Origin: Typhlomys cinereus
Taxonomy: Eukaryota; Chordata; Mammalia; Rodentia; Platacanthomyidae
NCBI GenBank assembly: GCA_023101885.1
Contig: JALPQD010000075.1
Coordinates: 4,592,630 to 4,656,629 of the forward strand
DNA length: 64,000 nucleotides
Direction of reading: 5' to 3'
In this document: positions 35,085-46,469 of the stretch, piece by piece
How the letters are laid out: each line of letters opens with the position of its first letter
Position numbering within the stretch: the first letter of the stretch is position 1
Translations under genes and position numbers: made by a program
Notes under the pieces: model-generated
Seen by the model: the letters and a program-made list of their open reading frames with translations, nothing else
Databases searched by the model: none
What the model was told of the DNA's origin: nothing

Positions 35085-35345
35085 AATTGCAGACGTGATA
35101 CTTTTCTGACCACAATGGATGAAAATAGGAATGAGTAGCATTATGATTATGTGAAATGAAATAAGCACATTCATAAAGACAAGCATTTTATGTTTTCTCT
35201 CATATGGGAACTTAAAATGCTTATTAAATGACATAAAAGTAGAAAAGGACTATTGGGGAAGAAGAAGGAGACTAGCAGCTCAGAAGAGGCATAATAATCA
35301 GAAGAAAGAATATGATTAAAATATACTATATACATATAAGAAGAT
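35085..35345 (+). mobile_element. Old rodent L1 ORF2 end and 3' UTR (Lx-like)
   Basis: The phrase TGTTTTCTCTCATATGGGAA, preceded by a GAAATAAGC-type segment and followed by GAATATGATTAAAATATACT, is characteristic of the ORF2-3' UTR junction of older L1s. No intact frame. Confidence 0.55.
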
Positions 35346-35524
35346 GAGCTTATAGGGATATAGTATACAAGCTAAATAAGAAACTTTCTGATATTTGGAA
35401 ATAAATCTCTAAATAACTAATTGGTCAATGTAGAAATCACAAAGAAACTAGAAATTACTTTAATTATGTAATGAAAATAAAGCATGTCAATTATTAGGTC
35501 TGAATTTTATTTTATTCTTTTAAA

Positions 35525-35692
35525 CACTTATCTTTTATGCGTGTGTACATGTATATACACATTGTGTATGTGGGAAAGTTAGAGGACAATTTGTGGCGTT
35601 ATTTCTCTCCTACCATGTGGGTTCTGGGGTTCAAACTCATGTTTTCAGACTAGGATACAAACAACTTTACCCACTGAGCCATCTTGCTGTCC
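35525..35692 (-). mobile_element. B3-type SINE
   Basis: Reversed B3 pattern: a GT-rich start, GGGAAAGTTAGAGGACAATT, TTATTTCTCTCCTACCATGT, GGGTTCTGGGGTTCAAACTC and CCCACTGAGCCATCTTGCTG. Best-preserved B3 in the window. Confidence 0.82.
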
Positions 35693-35879
35693 CATGCATG
35701 CTTATTTTTGAAACAAATAGATTAGTGTCTAAGTCCTACCTTGTGACTCTGACAAGAGGTAGAGGAAAGAACATACTAAAGATAAAAGTAAAAATAAGTA
35801 AAATAGAAAGAAAAAATACTAATCCAAAATTGACTGTCTTGGTTATTTGGTTTTGTAATAATAATACCTTAGAATAGGT

Positions 35880-37100
35880 AACTTTAAATAATCAGAACCT
35901 TTTTGGCTCAGAGCCTGATTTCCACACAGGTTGTTGACAGCAGACCCTGCAGCTCACTCAGTCTTGAGTTTTCCACCAGTGACTCTGCTAATACATCGAG
36001 CAGCCGCCCAAGGCTCTACTGTGCAGTGTCTGGCCAGGAGACTGTGGTATCTTCCTTCTCACAGCTCCTCTGTGCATTTCCATGTGGGAGGCTCCCTGCT
36101 GGCCCTGAAGGAAGCTTCCTGAGTCGCTCCCCGTGACTAGAGCCCTCTGCCTGACTCCCGAGGCTCTCTTTGAAATGGAAGTATGGGAATGCAGCCAGGT
36201 CCCAAAGCTCAAGTACTCTGCATGCTGGAAATCCATTGCTCAGATTTGCCATAGTTGTCTTCCAGTGGGGTGGCCACAGCAGCCTGCTCCACCTGGAGCT
36301 ACATTCAGGGCAGTCATGGAGTACTGCACAGGAAAACTGGCAACTAAGACTTGAAGGCAAAGGTTGGAGTACCAAGGTCCTGGAAAGGCTCACGTCTTAT
36401 TTAAAAATGAGCCATTCTGTCCTCTAGGACATCTCCTGACATTCTAGGATAAGAGTGGTAGCCCCAAAGGTCTCCAAGAAGCCTACAGAGTTATTCTCCC
36501 AGAGTTGAATGCCACCCAGCTTCATAATCCTGTACATACAAATCTCCCTTTGAAACCGTGTCTTTGTCCTTGTTTTCTCCCACATATGTGCTTCCTTCTC
36601 GTTACTTATTTTCAGCACAGCCACTAAGAACTTCCTGGATTTTTAAGGGGTGCTTCACCTTAGATTATAAATTCTCTCTGTAAATTCTTGGGTAGTATTT
36701 TGCTTATTTGCACTAAAGAGGAGCCATGCTCTACCCTTTGCTGAGAGATTTCTTCTGTCAAATATCCCATTTCATCACTGGCCAGTCTAACTTTCACAAA
36801 AAAAACTCTATAACAGACACAGTTCAGGCAACGTGTAACAAGCATTGTCTTCCCTCTTGCATCCATTCCTCACTTCCATTTGGACCGTCACTGGGACAGC
36901 TCTATTTCTACCAGTAATCTGATGGTGAACACTTTCTTAATTCCAGAGATCAGTGGTATTTTGCTTCACCTCCCCTCTCCTGAGCACTGTCTTCAATGTT
37001 CAATGTCCAGTGCATACTTCCTTGCTCTACCAGCCTTTGCCTACCACACAGCTCTTGTATTTTTTAGCAGCAGTGCCCCATTTTCATAACCAATTCTGCC
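35880..37100. other. Unassigned, GC-richer stretch (35900-36430)
   Basis: Compared with its surroundings the first 550 bp are richer in G+C and have overlapping open frames on both strands (for example 36016-36393 minus). No protein family, splice pattern or repeat was recognised. It could be an old low-copy LTR or a decayed exon-like segment. Confidence 0.35.
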
Positions 37101-37139
37101 TTAGTCATTTAGGCACTTTGTGAAATAAACTAAAGCATC

Positions 37140-37227
37140 AATAAACAACATAAATTCATTCCTCACAGTTCTTATAACAAGGAAATCCAAGATCAAGATA
37201 TCAGGAGAGTTGGTATCTGATGATCTC

Positions 37228-37270
<43 letters not shown>

Positions 37271-37482
37271 TCTCTTTCAAAGACTGTACTTTCGAGCTGT
37301 GCTTTCATATGACAGAAAAGGAAAAAAAGATGACTAGCTCCACTGAGATTTTTTGTAAGGTTTCAAGTTTCCTAATCACTTACAAGAGCTCCACTTCTTA
37401 AAACTATCACAATGAGAATTAATATGAGCATGCAAATTTGAGAAGGACACAAAATATTCAGACCACAGCATTGACAACCTAT
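37140..37482 (-). mobile_element. MLT1-like MaLR LTR with internal (CT)n
   Basis: Reversed MLT1 order: TTCATTCCTCACAGTTCTTA, GAAATCCAAGATCAAGATAT, then after a (CT)n tract (about 37221-37277) CCACTTCTTAAAACTATCAC, TGCAAATTTGAGAAGGACAC and ATTCAGACCACAGCA. Ancient element. Confidence 0.65.
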
Positions 37483-37489
37483 AGCTAGA

Positions 37490-38700
37490 CCTGTAAGAAA
37501 AAAGAAAAGAGAGATAAAGAGAAATAACTTTGTCAAAATATGAAGTACATATTTTAATATATAGAGCAAAAAGGATAGAAGAATATTTTAGTTAGGCAGA
37601 AGGAAAAATTTCAAGATGTGCACCATATATGATAGTGGCTGTAATTAATTACTACACACTATGTATCTGAAAGCAGTTAATTGAGTAATTTTAACACAAC
37701 ACTAGTTTTTACATTGTAATAGCAAACTCGGCAAAATCCAATGTGACTCCAGCACATGTGTACATGCAGCAATATCAAGTAGGTTACATACCAGGAATGA
37801 AAAGCTGATGTAATCAGTAAAACTCAGCCCCTGTGACTGAACCATCATCACAGTATGAAGAAAAATTATGTACCGAGTTTAACACATGAAAGCTGACAAA
37901 ATTTCACTCCTGATTACAGTTTAAAATTTTTTTCAACAAATTAAGAATATCAGGAAATTTACTAATGATGATAAATGAATTCATAAAATTTCTGCAACCA
38001 ACTCCATAGTTAAATAGTGAAAGACAACGATGTGCATTGGAGTGCACGGAAGGCAGATGGGTAAGCTGAAGGCAGTGCCTAGGAGTCCCACAGCAAAGCG
38101 GTCCTTACTGCGGAGAGCACTGGGAGGGAAGCTCCTGACTGCTACTGAGATGCTTCCTTCTTACTTCTCTCTGGAAGCTCACCCAGACACAGGGGTCAAG
38201 GAAGCCAGATGCAGCATCACTAGCCACCTGGAATCCTCCATGTGTAGTACTCAACTGCAGGAAATAGCCTGCCAGAGTTTATTCTGTAATAGTTCTCCCA
38301 GTTACTTTAGGACTGGTGCTTTTCTCTTGTTCCTCTGAAATCCCAAGTGCTGTCTTATTTTCAAGAGTTTCTAAACTTAACTTAAAACCTGATGACTTCC
38401 TTTATTTAGATGATTGCTATTCTAGTTTAACTTTCTGCTGCCTTTTGTAGATGAGCTAGCTGCTGGCAGCGTGATTTGGGAAGGGTTTCAAGAGGAGTTT
38501 GTTGCTGGTGTAGATAACAGTGAGGAAGTCTTAAGGAAGTCTTTATTAGTGTGACGGAATATGTCCGTTTTCTTAGCTTCTATAACTATAATCAATCCCA
38601 TCTCCAGTGTGGCTTCTATGCTGCCAATTTGCATGGAAGTTGCTTAATTTTCCTTGAAATATATTTTCTGAGAGTTTAAAGATTTTTGCGTGAAAACCTT
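37490..38700. other. Unassigned stretch
   Basis: 37545-37700 may hold an old L1 3' tail (GATAGTGGCTGTAATTAATT). The frame at 38030-38338 is not recognised. Confidence 0.4.
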
Positions 38701-39566
38701 TGTCCTGGGTTCCTTAGCCCATCCTTTGTGCCTTTCTTCCATAGCCAGGCTCAGCTGCAAGCATCCCAGCTGGCACAGGCCATGCCCCTAGCTCATGTGC
38801 TAGCAACCTCCAATACCCATCTAACTCGCTAACCTAAGAGCACCCTCCTGCTCTTGCTTAACATTAAAGTCTCCTCTATTAATCTATTAGACACCACAGA
38901 AACCTAAGGCTGAGGACCAGCAGACCAACTTCATATAACTGACAACCCCAAGAATTTCACCATTCAGCACAAGACAGCCTCAGTACCCAACAACAACAAC
39001 AAAATTATTTCCATTTATTCTCAAGTGAGAGTCACCCCACCCTAAGACTTCTAAACAACTTATGCAACTTTCATATATCTACCCCTACAGGGTTTTAGTA
39101 ATCCATTCTCACAGACCCCTAATAACCCCTGAAAGCTGCCATCACCCACTCGTCTCTAACTCCACCATTCTTGGTTATTATACCTAACCTATACTATCCT
39201 GTTAAACCTGCTCTGATACTTAAGACAAACCTCACCCACTGAATCTGACAGCCACTCTTAAGCCTCTCAGATATAATCAGACCACTAACTCTTTCACCCA
39301 CAAACCAGGGCTGGGTTTATACACTTCAAGGATATTGCAACAACCACATCCACAAAAGAATGTCAAGCAACCCTGGACTGACCTTAGACAACATCATTAT
39401 ATCCACATACAGTGAAGCTATTCCGACAATTGTGTAAGTCAGACAATTCTATCTGACTCAAAGGAAACACACAACAAAGAAACCAAAAACCAAATACAAG
39501 TTACCCAAGTCACATCGAAAAACCAAAAAAAAAAAAAAAAAAAAAAAAAAATTAAAAACCCAGGAA

Positions 39567-40555
39567 AACCATGTCTCTACCAAAAGCAAAACCCAACAAC
39601 AATAAATTCCAACTAGAATAACTTTTTGGATATTAACCAAGTAAACAATAATCAAGATAGTGATTTTCAAAGTTTGATTATTAACATGAGAAAGAAACTA
39701 TAAAAGGAATGTGAAGAACTCTAAGAGGAACAGGAAAATAATAAGCAGCTAAGTGAAATGAAAAATACACTTGAAGAACCAAATAAACATAGAACTTTTT
39801 AAAAAAGTCTCTAAACAAAATTAAACTTGAAATTAGAGCCAAGCTAAGTATAATCCAAAATTCAACAGAACGTCTCACCAACAGAACCAATCAATCATAA
39901 TATCAGACCTGGAAGACAAGATTGTAGAACAAAATCATTCAATTAAAGAAGCTTTAAAAAGTTAAAAAAATACATGAAAGCAATATTCAAAAGTCATAGG
40001 ATACTATGAAGAAGCCACGCAGGTGCATTAATGGAATTCTAGAAGAAGAAACCCTAAAAAAAAAAAAAGAACAAATTTTTCATGCTATAGTAAATGAAAA
40101 TATTGTACATCAAAGCCAAAAGAAAAAAGATTCTCACACGAGTATGAGATTCATAATACACCTATCAACTAGATATGACCAAAATAGAAGCACCCCATAA
40201 AAACCATAGTCAAGATATGACAGATACAGGATAAAAAGAATGTTGTGAGAACCACTGTAAAGAGAAAAAAGTCACATTGAAAGGCAAGCCTGTCATAATA
40301 ACAATTGACTTTTCAATGGAAACAGAAATATCCAGAATGAATGATCAAATGCCAACCTAGCTTGATATATCTAGTAAAGTATGTCATGATTGAAGGCAAA
40401 AGAAAAATTTTCCATGGCAAAAATATAAACTGAAGGCCTTCATGACCACCAAGCCAGACCTGTAGAAGATACTAGAAAAAAATACTCAAGACTGAAAAGG
40501 ATAAACACACTCAAAAAAATACAAGGGAAAAAAAAGCTCAACACAGCTACTAAAC
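39567..40555 (+). pseudogene. L1 ORF1 remnant
   Basis: Colinear with the ORF1 at 7803: coiled-coil part (39660-39970), RRM region near 40010-40140 and C-terminal part to about 40530. The longest open piece is some 64 codons (40006-40200). Many stops and frameshifts. Confidence 0.8.
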
Positions 40556-40682
40556 AAAGAACCAAATGTATAAAAATCACTAAATTAAAAAATTACAGGA
40601 ATCAACAAACACTTCCCAATTATAACCTTAAACATCAATGGAATTAACTCTCCAGTCAGGAGACAAGAATTACAAGTGTGGA

Positions 40683-40717
<35 letters not shown>

Positions 40718-41318
40718 ACAACCCATCAGCTTGCTGCCTTGAAGAAACACAGCTCATCATGAAAGACAGGCACTCTCTCAGGTCAAAAAGCTGTTTAAGG
40801 GTACTCCAAACTAATGAAGCTAGGAAACAAGCAGGAGTAGCTATTCTAATATCTGAAAAAATAGGCTTCAAATCAAATCATAAGAGATAAAGAAGGACAC
40901 TGTATACTCATCAAAGGAACAATCCATCAACAAGACCTCACAACTCTAAACATACTTGCCGCTAAATATAGGCACATCCACATTCAGTAAACAAACACTA
41001 CAATGTTTGTTCATTTGTTTACAATGTAAAACAACAAATCAACCTAAACATAATAGTATGATATTTAAACACCCCACTCTCACCAGTAAGTCAACAAAGA
41101 CACGCTAGAACTAAATCAAGCCATAAACCAAATGGACCTGACCACTATCTAATGAACTTTTCATCCGAACACCAATAGACCTTTTTTTCAATAGCCTGTA
41201 CAACTTTCTCCAAAATAGACCACATACTAGATCACAAAATAAGACTCCACAAATACAGGAAAATTGAAATTGCATCAAATGCTTTATCAGATCATCATGG
41301 AATAAAGTTAGACATCCA

Positions 41319-41602
41319 GGGCCTGGAGAGGTGGCTCAGGGGTTAGGCCTCTGCCTTGCAGGCAGAAGGTCCTGAGTTCGGATCCTAGACCCCACGTATA
41401 GACGTCAAGCCGAAACGGGGGCGGCCTGTGTTTCCGGTCCTGGTAGGGCGGAGCCTGTGAATCCCCGGGCAGAGTAAACAAGGCGGAGGTGGAGGTGTCC
41501 ATGGTGGCTCCCGAATTTGTCCGTGGTTTTACACACACACACACACGCATACATTACATTTACATGCACATGCACAATTGAATAAAAAATAATACTAAAA
41601 AA
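41319..41602 (+). mobile_element. tRNA-headed SINE, young copy
   Basis: The pol III A box (TGGCTCAGGGG, 41332-41342) and B box (GAGTTCGGATCC, 41374-41385) lie in a tRNA-like head, followed by the family body, a (CA)n run, AATAAA and a poly(A) end. Perfect 15-bp duplication AAAGTTAGACATCCA at 41304-41318 and 41603-41617. Confidence 0.95.
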
Positions 41603-41780
41603 AAAGTTAGACATCCATAACAAGGTAAACAATAAAAAGTACACAAATGTTTGGAAACTAAATAACATACTACTGACAGATCTGGAAAGAAGTCAAAACA
41701 TAAATTCAAAAATTCCTAGAACTTAATAATAATAAAAACACAACATGCCAAAATATTTGCGACATAATAAAGGTGGTTCT

Positions 41781-42366
41781 ACTTCAGAGACTCTATATCA
41801 ACCACCTAGAACTAGGCCAGCCTAATCTCCTCCCATCCTGAAGCTCAGGGAAATTTGCGGAAGAGGGGGTGGTAAGAGTGTAAGAGCACAAGGATGGGAG
41901 GAGCAATGATATGCAAGATACTCCACAGAAGTTAGGGCTCAAGCAATCATAATTGGACTTTGCATGCCCTGCACAATGTCCAACACTCTATTGTCCCCAC
42001 AAAGTCTAGCATTTGCTAAAAGCACCAAGATCCTTGAAGGCAAGGGATTGAGAGCCAAAATAGTGTTCCTATGCTTAAGGGGAACACAGGAAAGGGTTCA
42101 GGGAAATGCCGCTGGGTCCTTGTATGTCATCGGAGAGGAGGACCCAGAGGACAGTCAGGCATGCACATTAAAAGATTCTCCGGGAATTGGGGGAGGGGAG
42201 GCACTGGGGGGTGGGGAGAGAGGGGTGAGGGGAGGGCGAGCAGAGGGGTGGGGGAGGAGGAGGGAGGGAGGGAACCGGTGTACCTGTTAAGTTTGTATGA
42301 GAGGAGATAATAAAAAATGTTATATAAAAAAATAAATAAATAAATGAAATAGTAAAAAAATAAAAA
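41781..42366 (+). mobile_element. 5'-truncated L1 3' UTR fragment nested in the old L1
   Basis: Starts ACTTCAGAGACTCTATATCA as at 13412 in the full-length copy and continues through the polypurine tract and GTACCTGTTAAGTTTGTATG to a long A-rich tail. Flanked by AATAAAGGTGGTTCT at 41766-41780 and 42367-42381, perfect 15 bp. Confidence 0.95.
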
Positions 42367-44539
42367 AATAAAGGTGGTTCTAAAAGGAAAGTTTATACCA
42401 CTTAATGCCTACATAAAAATAGAAACATCACAATAAATTACTTAGCACTGTAGGTTAAAGCTTTAGAGAAGCAAGAGTAAGTCACTACCAAAAGCAGCAG
42501 TTGTATGGAGCTTAGTAAGATTAGGACAGAAATAATTGAGACATAAATAATTGAGAAATAAAATTGAGACAAAGAAAACGATGCAAAGAATAAATCAAAC
42601 AAAAAGCTGGTTCTCTGAAAAAATTCATAAAGCTGACAAACCCTTAGCCGAAAAGGAAAAAAAAACAAATTAATAAAATTAGAGATGAAAATCAAGCCAT
42701 CATAACTGATATCAAGGAAATCAGTTATAAGATCATACTTCAAAATTTGTACCTCACCAAATATCATAATTTTAAAGAAACAGATAAATTTCTAGCAGTC
42801 CTGTAACAAATGACAAAGTCAGGGCAGTAATTATAATCTCCCAACCAAAAAAAAGTCCAGGTCAGATGGATTCAGTGCATAATTCTCCCAGACATTTAAA
42901 GAACAACTAACACTGTTATTCTTTAAATTATTCCACAAAATAGAAAAGAAAGGAATTCTTCCAAACTATTTCTATAAAGCCAATATTACGCTGATCAGAA
43001 AAAAACCATAGCACAAAATGAAAACTACTTGTATGATTAGGAAAAAATAAAATGTGCGAGAAAAAATGAAAACTATAGCCCAATTTCATTGGTGAACACA
43101 AATGCAAAGATCCTCAACAAAGTTTTAACAAACAGGATTTAAAAGCTTATCAAAAATATGATCAACTATGACTAAGATGGATTTATTCCAGAAACTTGGT
43201 TGGTTCAATATATACAAATCAATAGGTGTAATTACATATAATCAAATGTAAAGACCAAAATTGTATGGTTCTCTCAATAGATGCAGAAAAAGCTATTGAC
43301 AAGCTATTGACAAAATTTATCACCCCTTTATAACCAAAGCCCTAGACTGAATAGGGATGGAAGCAGCACATAAACAAAAAAGGACGTATACAACAAACTA
43401 ATAGCAACAAATCATCCTAAATGGTGAAAAACTTGACATATTTCCATTTAGATTAGAAACTAGACAAGGCTGTCCACTCTCATCAACTCTATTTCACTCT
43501 CCACTCTCATCACTTCTATTGTTCTTGAATCTTAGCTAGAGTCATAAGATAAAAGAGGGAGATAAAAGAGATACAAATGAGAAAGGAAGAAGTCAAGATA
43601 TGTCTATTTGCAGATGCACCTCAAAGACACCAAAAATTCTATTAGGAAACCCCTGGAACTATTAAGTAAGTTCAGTAGATACAAAATTAATGTTCTAAAA
43701 TCAGTGGCTTTCCTACAAACCAAGGATAAACACAGTGAGATAGACCAGAGGAAAACAATTCTATTTATCATAGATCAAAAAAAAAATGAAATACCTTGGA
43801 ATAAATCCAATTTAGGATGTGAAAGACTTTTATCAATGAAAACTTCAAATATCTAAAGAAAGAGATTACAGAAGACACCAAAAAGTAGAAATACCTCTCA
43901 TTTTCCTTTGATCAGTAAAATCAGTATTGTAAAGATGACAATACCACCAAAGGCAATATATAGATTCAATGCAATAGCAATCAAAATTCCAACCCAATTC
44001 TTCACAGACAAAGAATCTCAAAACTCATATGTAAGCACAAAAGGCCAAATCTAGGAGAAATAATATTAAGTAATAAAAACTCTGTGTGAGGAAACAACAT
44101 ACCAGACTTTGTACTCCAAATCCATAATAATAGGCTTCAAAATAGAGAAGTAGATCAGTGAATTAAAGATACAGATATAAGCTCCTACTCCTGCAGTCAA
44201 CTGATTTTTGACATAGGTATCAAAAATAATTAAAAAAGTCATTGGAAAAGGACAATATCTTCAACAATGGTTCTGGTAAGATTGAATATCTACATGCAGA
44301 AGAATGAAACTGGACCCTTATCTGTCACTCTGCATTCAAATTAATTCCAAATGAATCAAAGATCTCAGTATTAGATCGAAGACTATAAAACTCTTAGAAG
44401 AAAAGATAGGGAATACACTTGAACTGATTTCCTAGACCAGTTTCTTTTTAATAGGACCACAAATGCACAGAAAATATGACCAATACTCAACAAGTGGGAT
44501 CTCATGAAATTAAATGGCTTTTGTACAGCAAAAACTATT

Positions 44540-44824
44540 ATTAATTTTTTAACTTATTTATTTAATTGTGCGTGTGTGTATATATGTATGTGTGTGTGTG
44601 CATGTGTGTGTAGAACCACGGACGAATTCGGGAACCACCATGCACCACCTCCACCTCCTCCTTGTTTACTCTGCCCCGGGATTCACAGGCTCTGCCCTAT
44701 CACGACCAGAAACACAGGCCGCCCCCGCTTCAGCACGGCGTCTATACGTGGGGTCTAGGATCCGAACTCAGGACCTTCCACCTGCAAGGCAGAGGCCTAA
44801 CCCCTGAGCCACCTCTCCAGCCCC
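44540..44824 (-). mobile_element. tRNA-headed SINE nested in the old L1
   Basis: Same family as 41319, reversed: A/T tail, (GT)n on plus, body, B box and A box ending CTCTCCAGCCCC. Flanked by AAAAACTATT at 44530-44539 and 44825-44834. Confidence 0.93.
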
Positions 44825-46324
44825 AAAAACTATTGTTAACTGAGCAAAATAGCAACCCACAGAATGGGAGATAATCGCTGCTAACCACTCATATAATAGG
44901 GGACTAATATCCAGAGTATGCAAAGAACTCAAAAGCTTAAACTCCAAAAAAGCAAACAACCAGTTAAAAATGGGCTTTAGAACTAAAAGGAAACCAGCCA
45001 CAGAACAAAATTTAAATGTCTAACAAATCTCTTAAAAACATATTCCACTTCCCTAGCCATTAGGTAACACAAATTAAAACCACCCTGAAATTTCATCTCA
45101 CCTCGGTCAGAATGGCTAAGATCCAAAGCACAACAAAATGCTGGTGGGTATGCAGGAAGAAGAAACCTTCATAAATTTTGCTGGTGGGAATGTGAGCCTA
45201 TACAACACCTTTGGAGATCAATATGGAGGCTTCTAAAAAGGAAAAAAATCAAAATATCATATGACCCACTTATACCACTCTGGGACTATTTCCAAAAAAT
45301 ATTACATCTTACTGCAGAGACAAATGTACATCCACGTTCATTGAAGTTCTATTCACAATGACATTAAAATGGAATAATCCTAGATATCAAACAGTAGATG
45401 AATAGATAATGAAATTTAGTAAATATGGAATAGTATTCAGGTATCAAGAAAAATGAATTAATAAAAAATGCTGGTAACTGGATGACACTGAAAGAAGTTT
45501 ATACTGAGTAAAGTATTCTTGATGCAGAAAAACAGACACCATATCATCTCCCTCATAAGTGGATCATAGCATTAAACTTTCAGAATGATATAATCAAAAG
45601 GGCCCTTTTATAGACCCACAAACTATGAAAGAACATAAGTTAGGGAGATGGTAGAAGATCGCAAAAGAATGGGTACAAATGGACATGGGCAAATATGAAT
45701 AAGACATCTATCATAGAAAAGTTTTAAAGGGGAGGGAAGAATGGGGATAGGCATAGCAAGAAGTGGAGATAGCCTTCGGGTAACAAAAAATCCACTAACT
45801 AGCTTCTAATATCCCTTAAGGTCAGGGAAGGCATGATTATTACTGTAAACCTGTCCAAATAACAGCAAAGGGGGAGAAAACAGATACTAGACGGGATCTG
45901 ACATGTTTGTATTAACTATAAATACCTGACAGTAAACCACCCTCATTATATCCTTAGATAAGAATGGATCTCAGCACTCAACTAAGATGTAGCCTATTGC
46001 AATGGAAAATTAATGAAATAGAAAATCAAAACTAATTAGAGTGCAGCATATCAGTGACCCCAAAATGCTCAGCCCTAATAAAGCCATCCAAATCTCTCCC
46101 CATCCTAAGGCACAGGGAAACTTGCTGAAGAGAGGAAAGTAAAATGGTAAGAGCCTAAAGGTGGCGAAGTGTCCTGCTCTGGCCAGATCACTCCAGTCAC
46201 AACAGGGTTGTGTATATGTACACCTTCACACATACTCACGTGAGAACACACGTACCACATGTTCACATAAACACATTTTCTGCACTGACATATGACCAGC
46301 AATTTTCCTTATGGTATCAAAATT

Positions 46325-46465
46325 TTTACTATTTTATTTATTTATTTACTATTTAATATTTGAGAGAAATTAATCCTCTCCTTCCACCATGTGCGCTTCT
46401 GGTAATTGAATTCAGGTCACCAGGTTTTCAAGCATGTTCCTTACCTGCTTGAGCAATCAATTTTT
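46325..46465 (-). mobile_element. B3-type SINE remnant
   Basis: Reversed B3 phrases: CTCTCCTTCCACCATGTGCG, TGGTAATTGAATTCAGGTCA, CCAGGTTTTCAAGC and CCTTACCTGCTTGAGC. Confidence 0.6.
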
Positions 46466-46469
46466 GATA

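Larger units (their letters stand above)
40590..45520 (+). pseudogene. L1 ORF2 remnant, interrupted
   Basis: Endonuclease homology runs from about 40600 (TTAAACATCAATGGAATTAA), reverse transcriptase at about 42830-43900 (including an AEKA..DK segment near 43275), and the C-terminal part at 44840-45500. A run of about 27 A at 40687-40713 sits in the endonuclease coding region. Three mobile elements interrupt it. No catalytic frame is intact. Confidence 0.85.
38710..46200 (+). mobile_element. Old, near full-length L1 with three nested insertions
   Basis: 5' UTR-like sequence (about 38710-39560), ORF1 remnant, ORF2 remnant and 3' UTR (about 45520-46200) follow in normal order. It is strongly diverged from the young lineage and littered with indels. 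Nested inside ORF2 are a SINE (41319-41602), an L1 3' fragment (41781-42366) and a second SINE (44540-44824), each with its own target duplication. The outer ends are approximate and no target duplication was found for the host element. Confidence 0.85.

Noticed and set aside
41332..41385. tRNA gene
   Set aside because: A and B boxes belong to a SINE head; there is no complete cloverleaf and the sequence continues into the SINE body.
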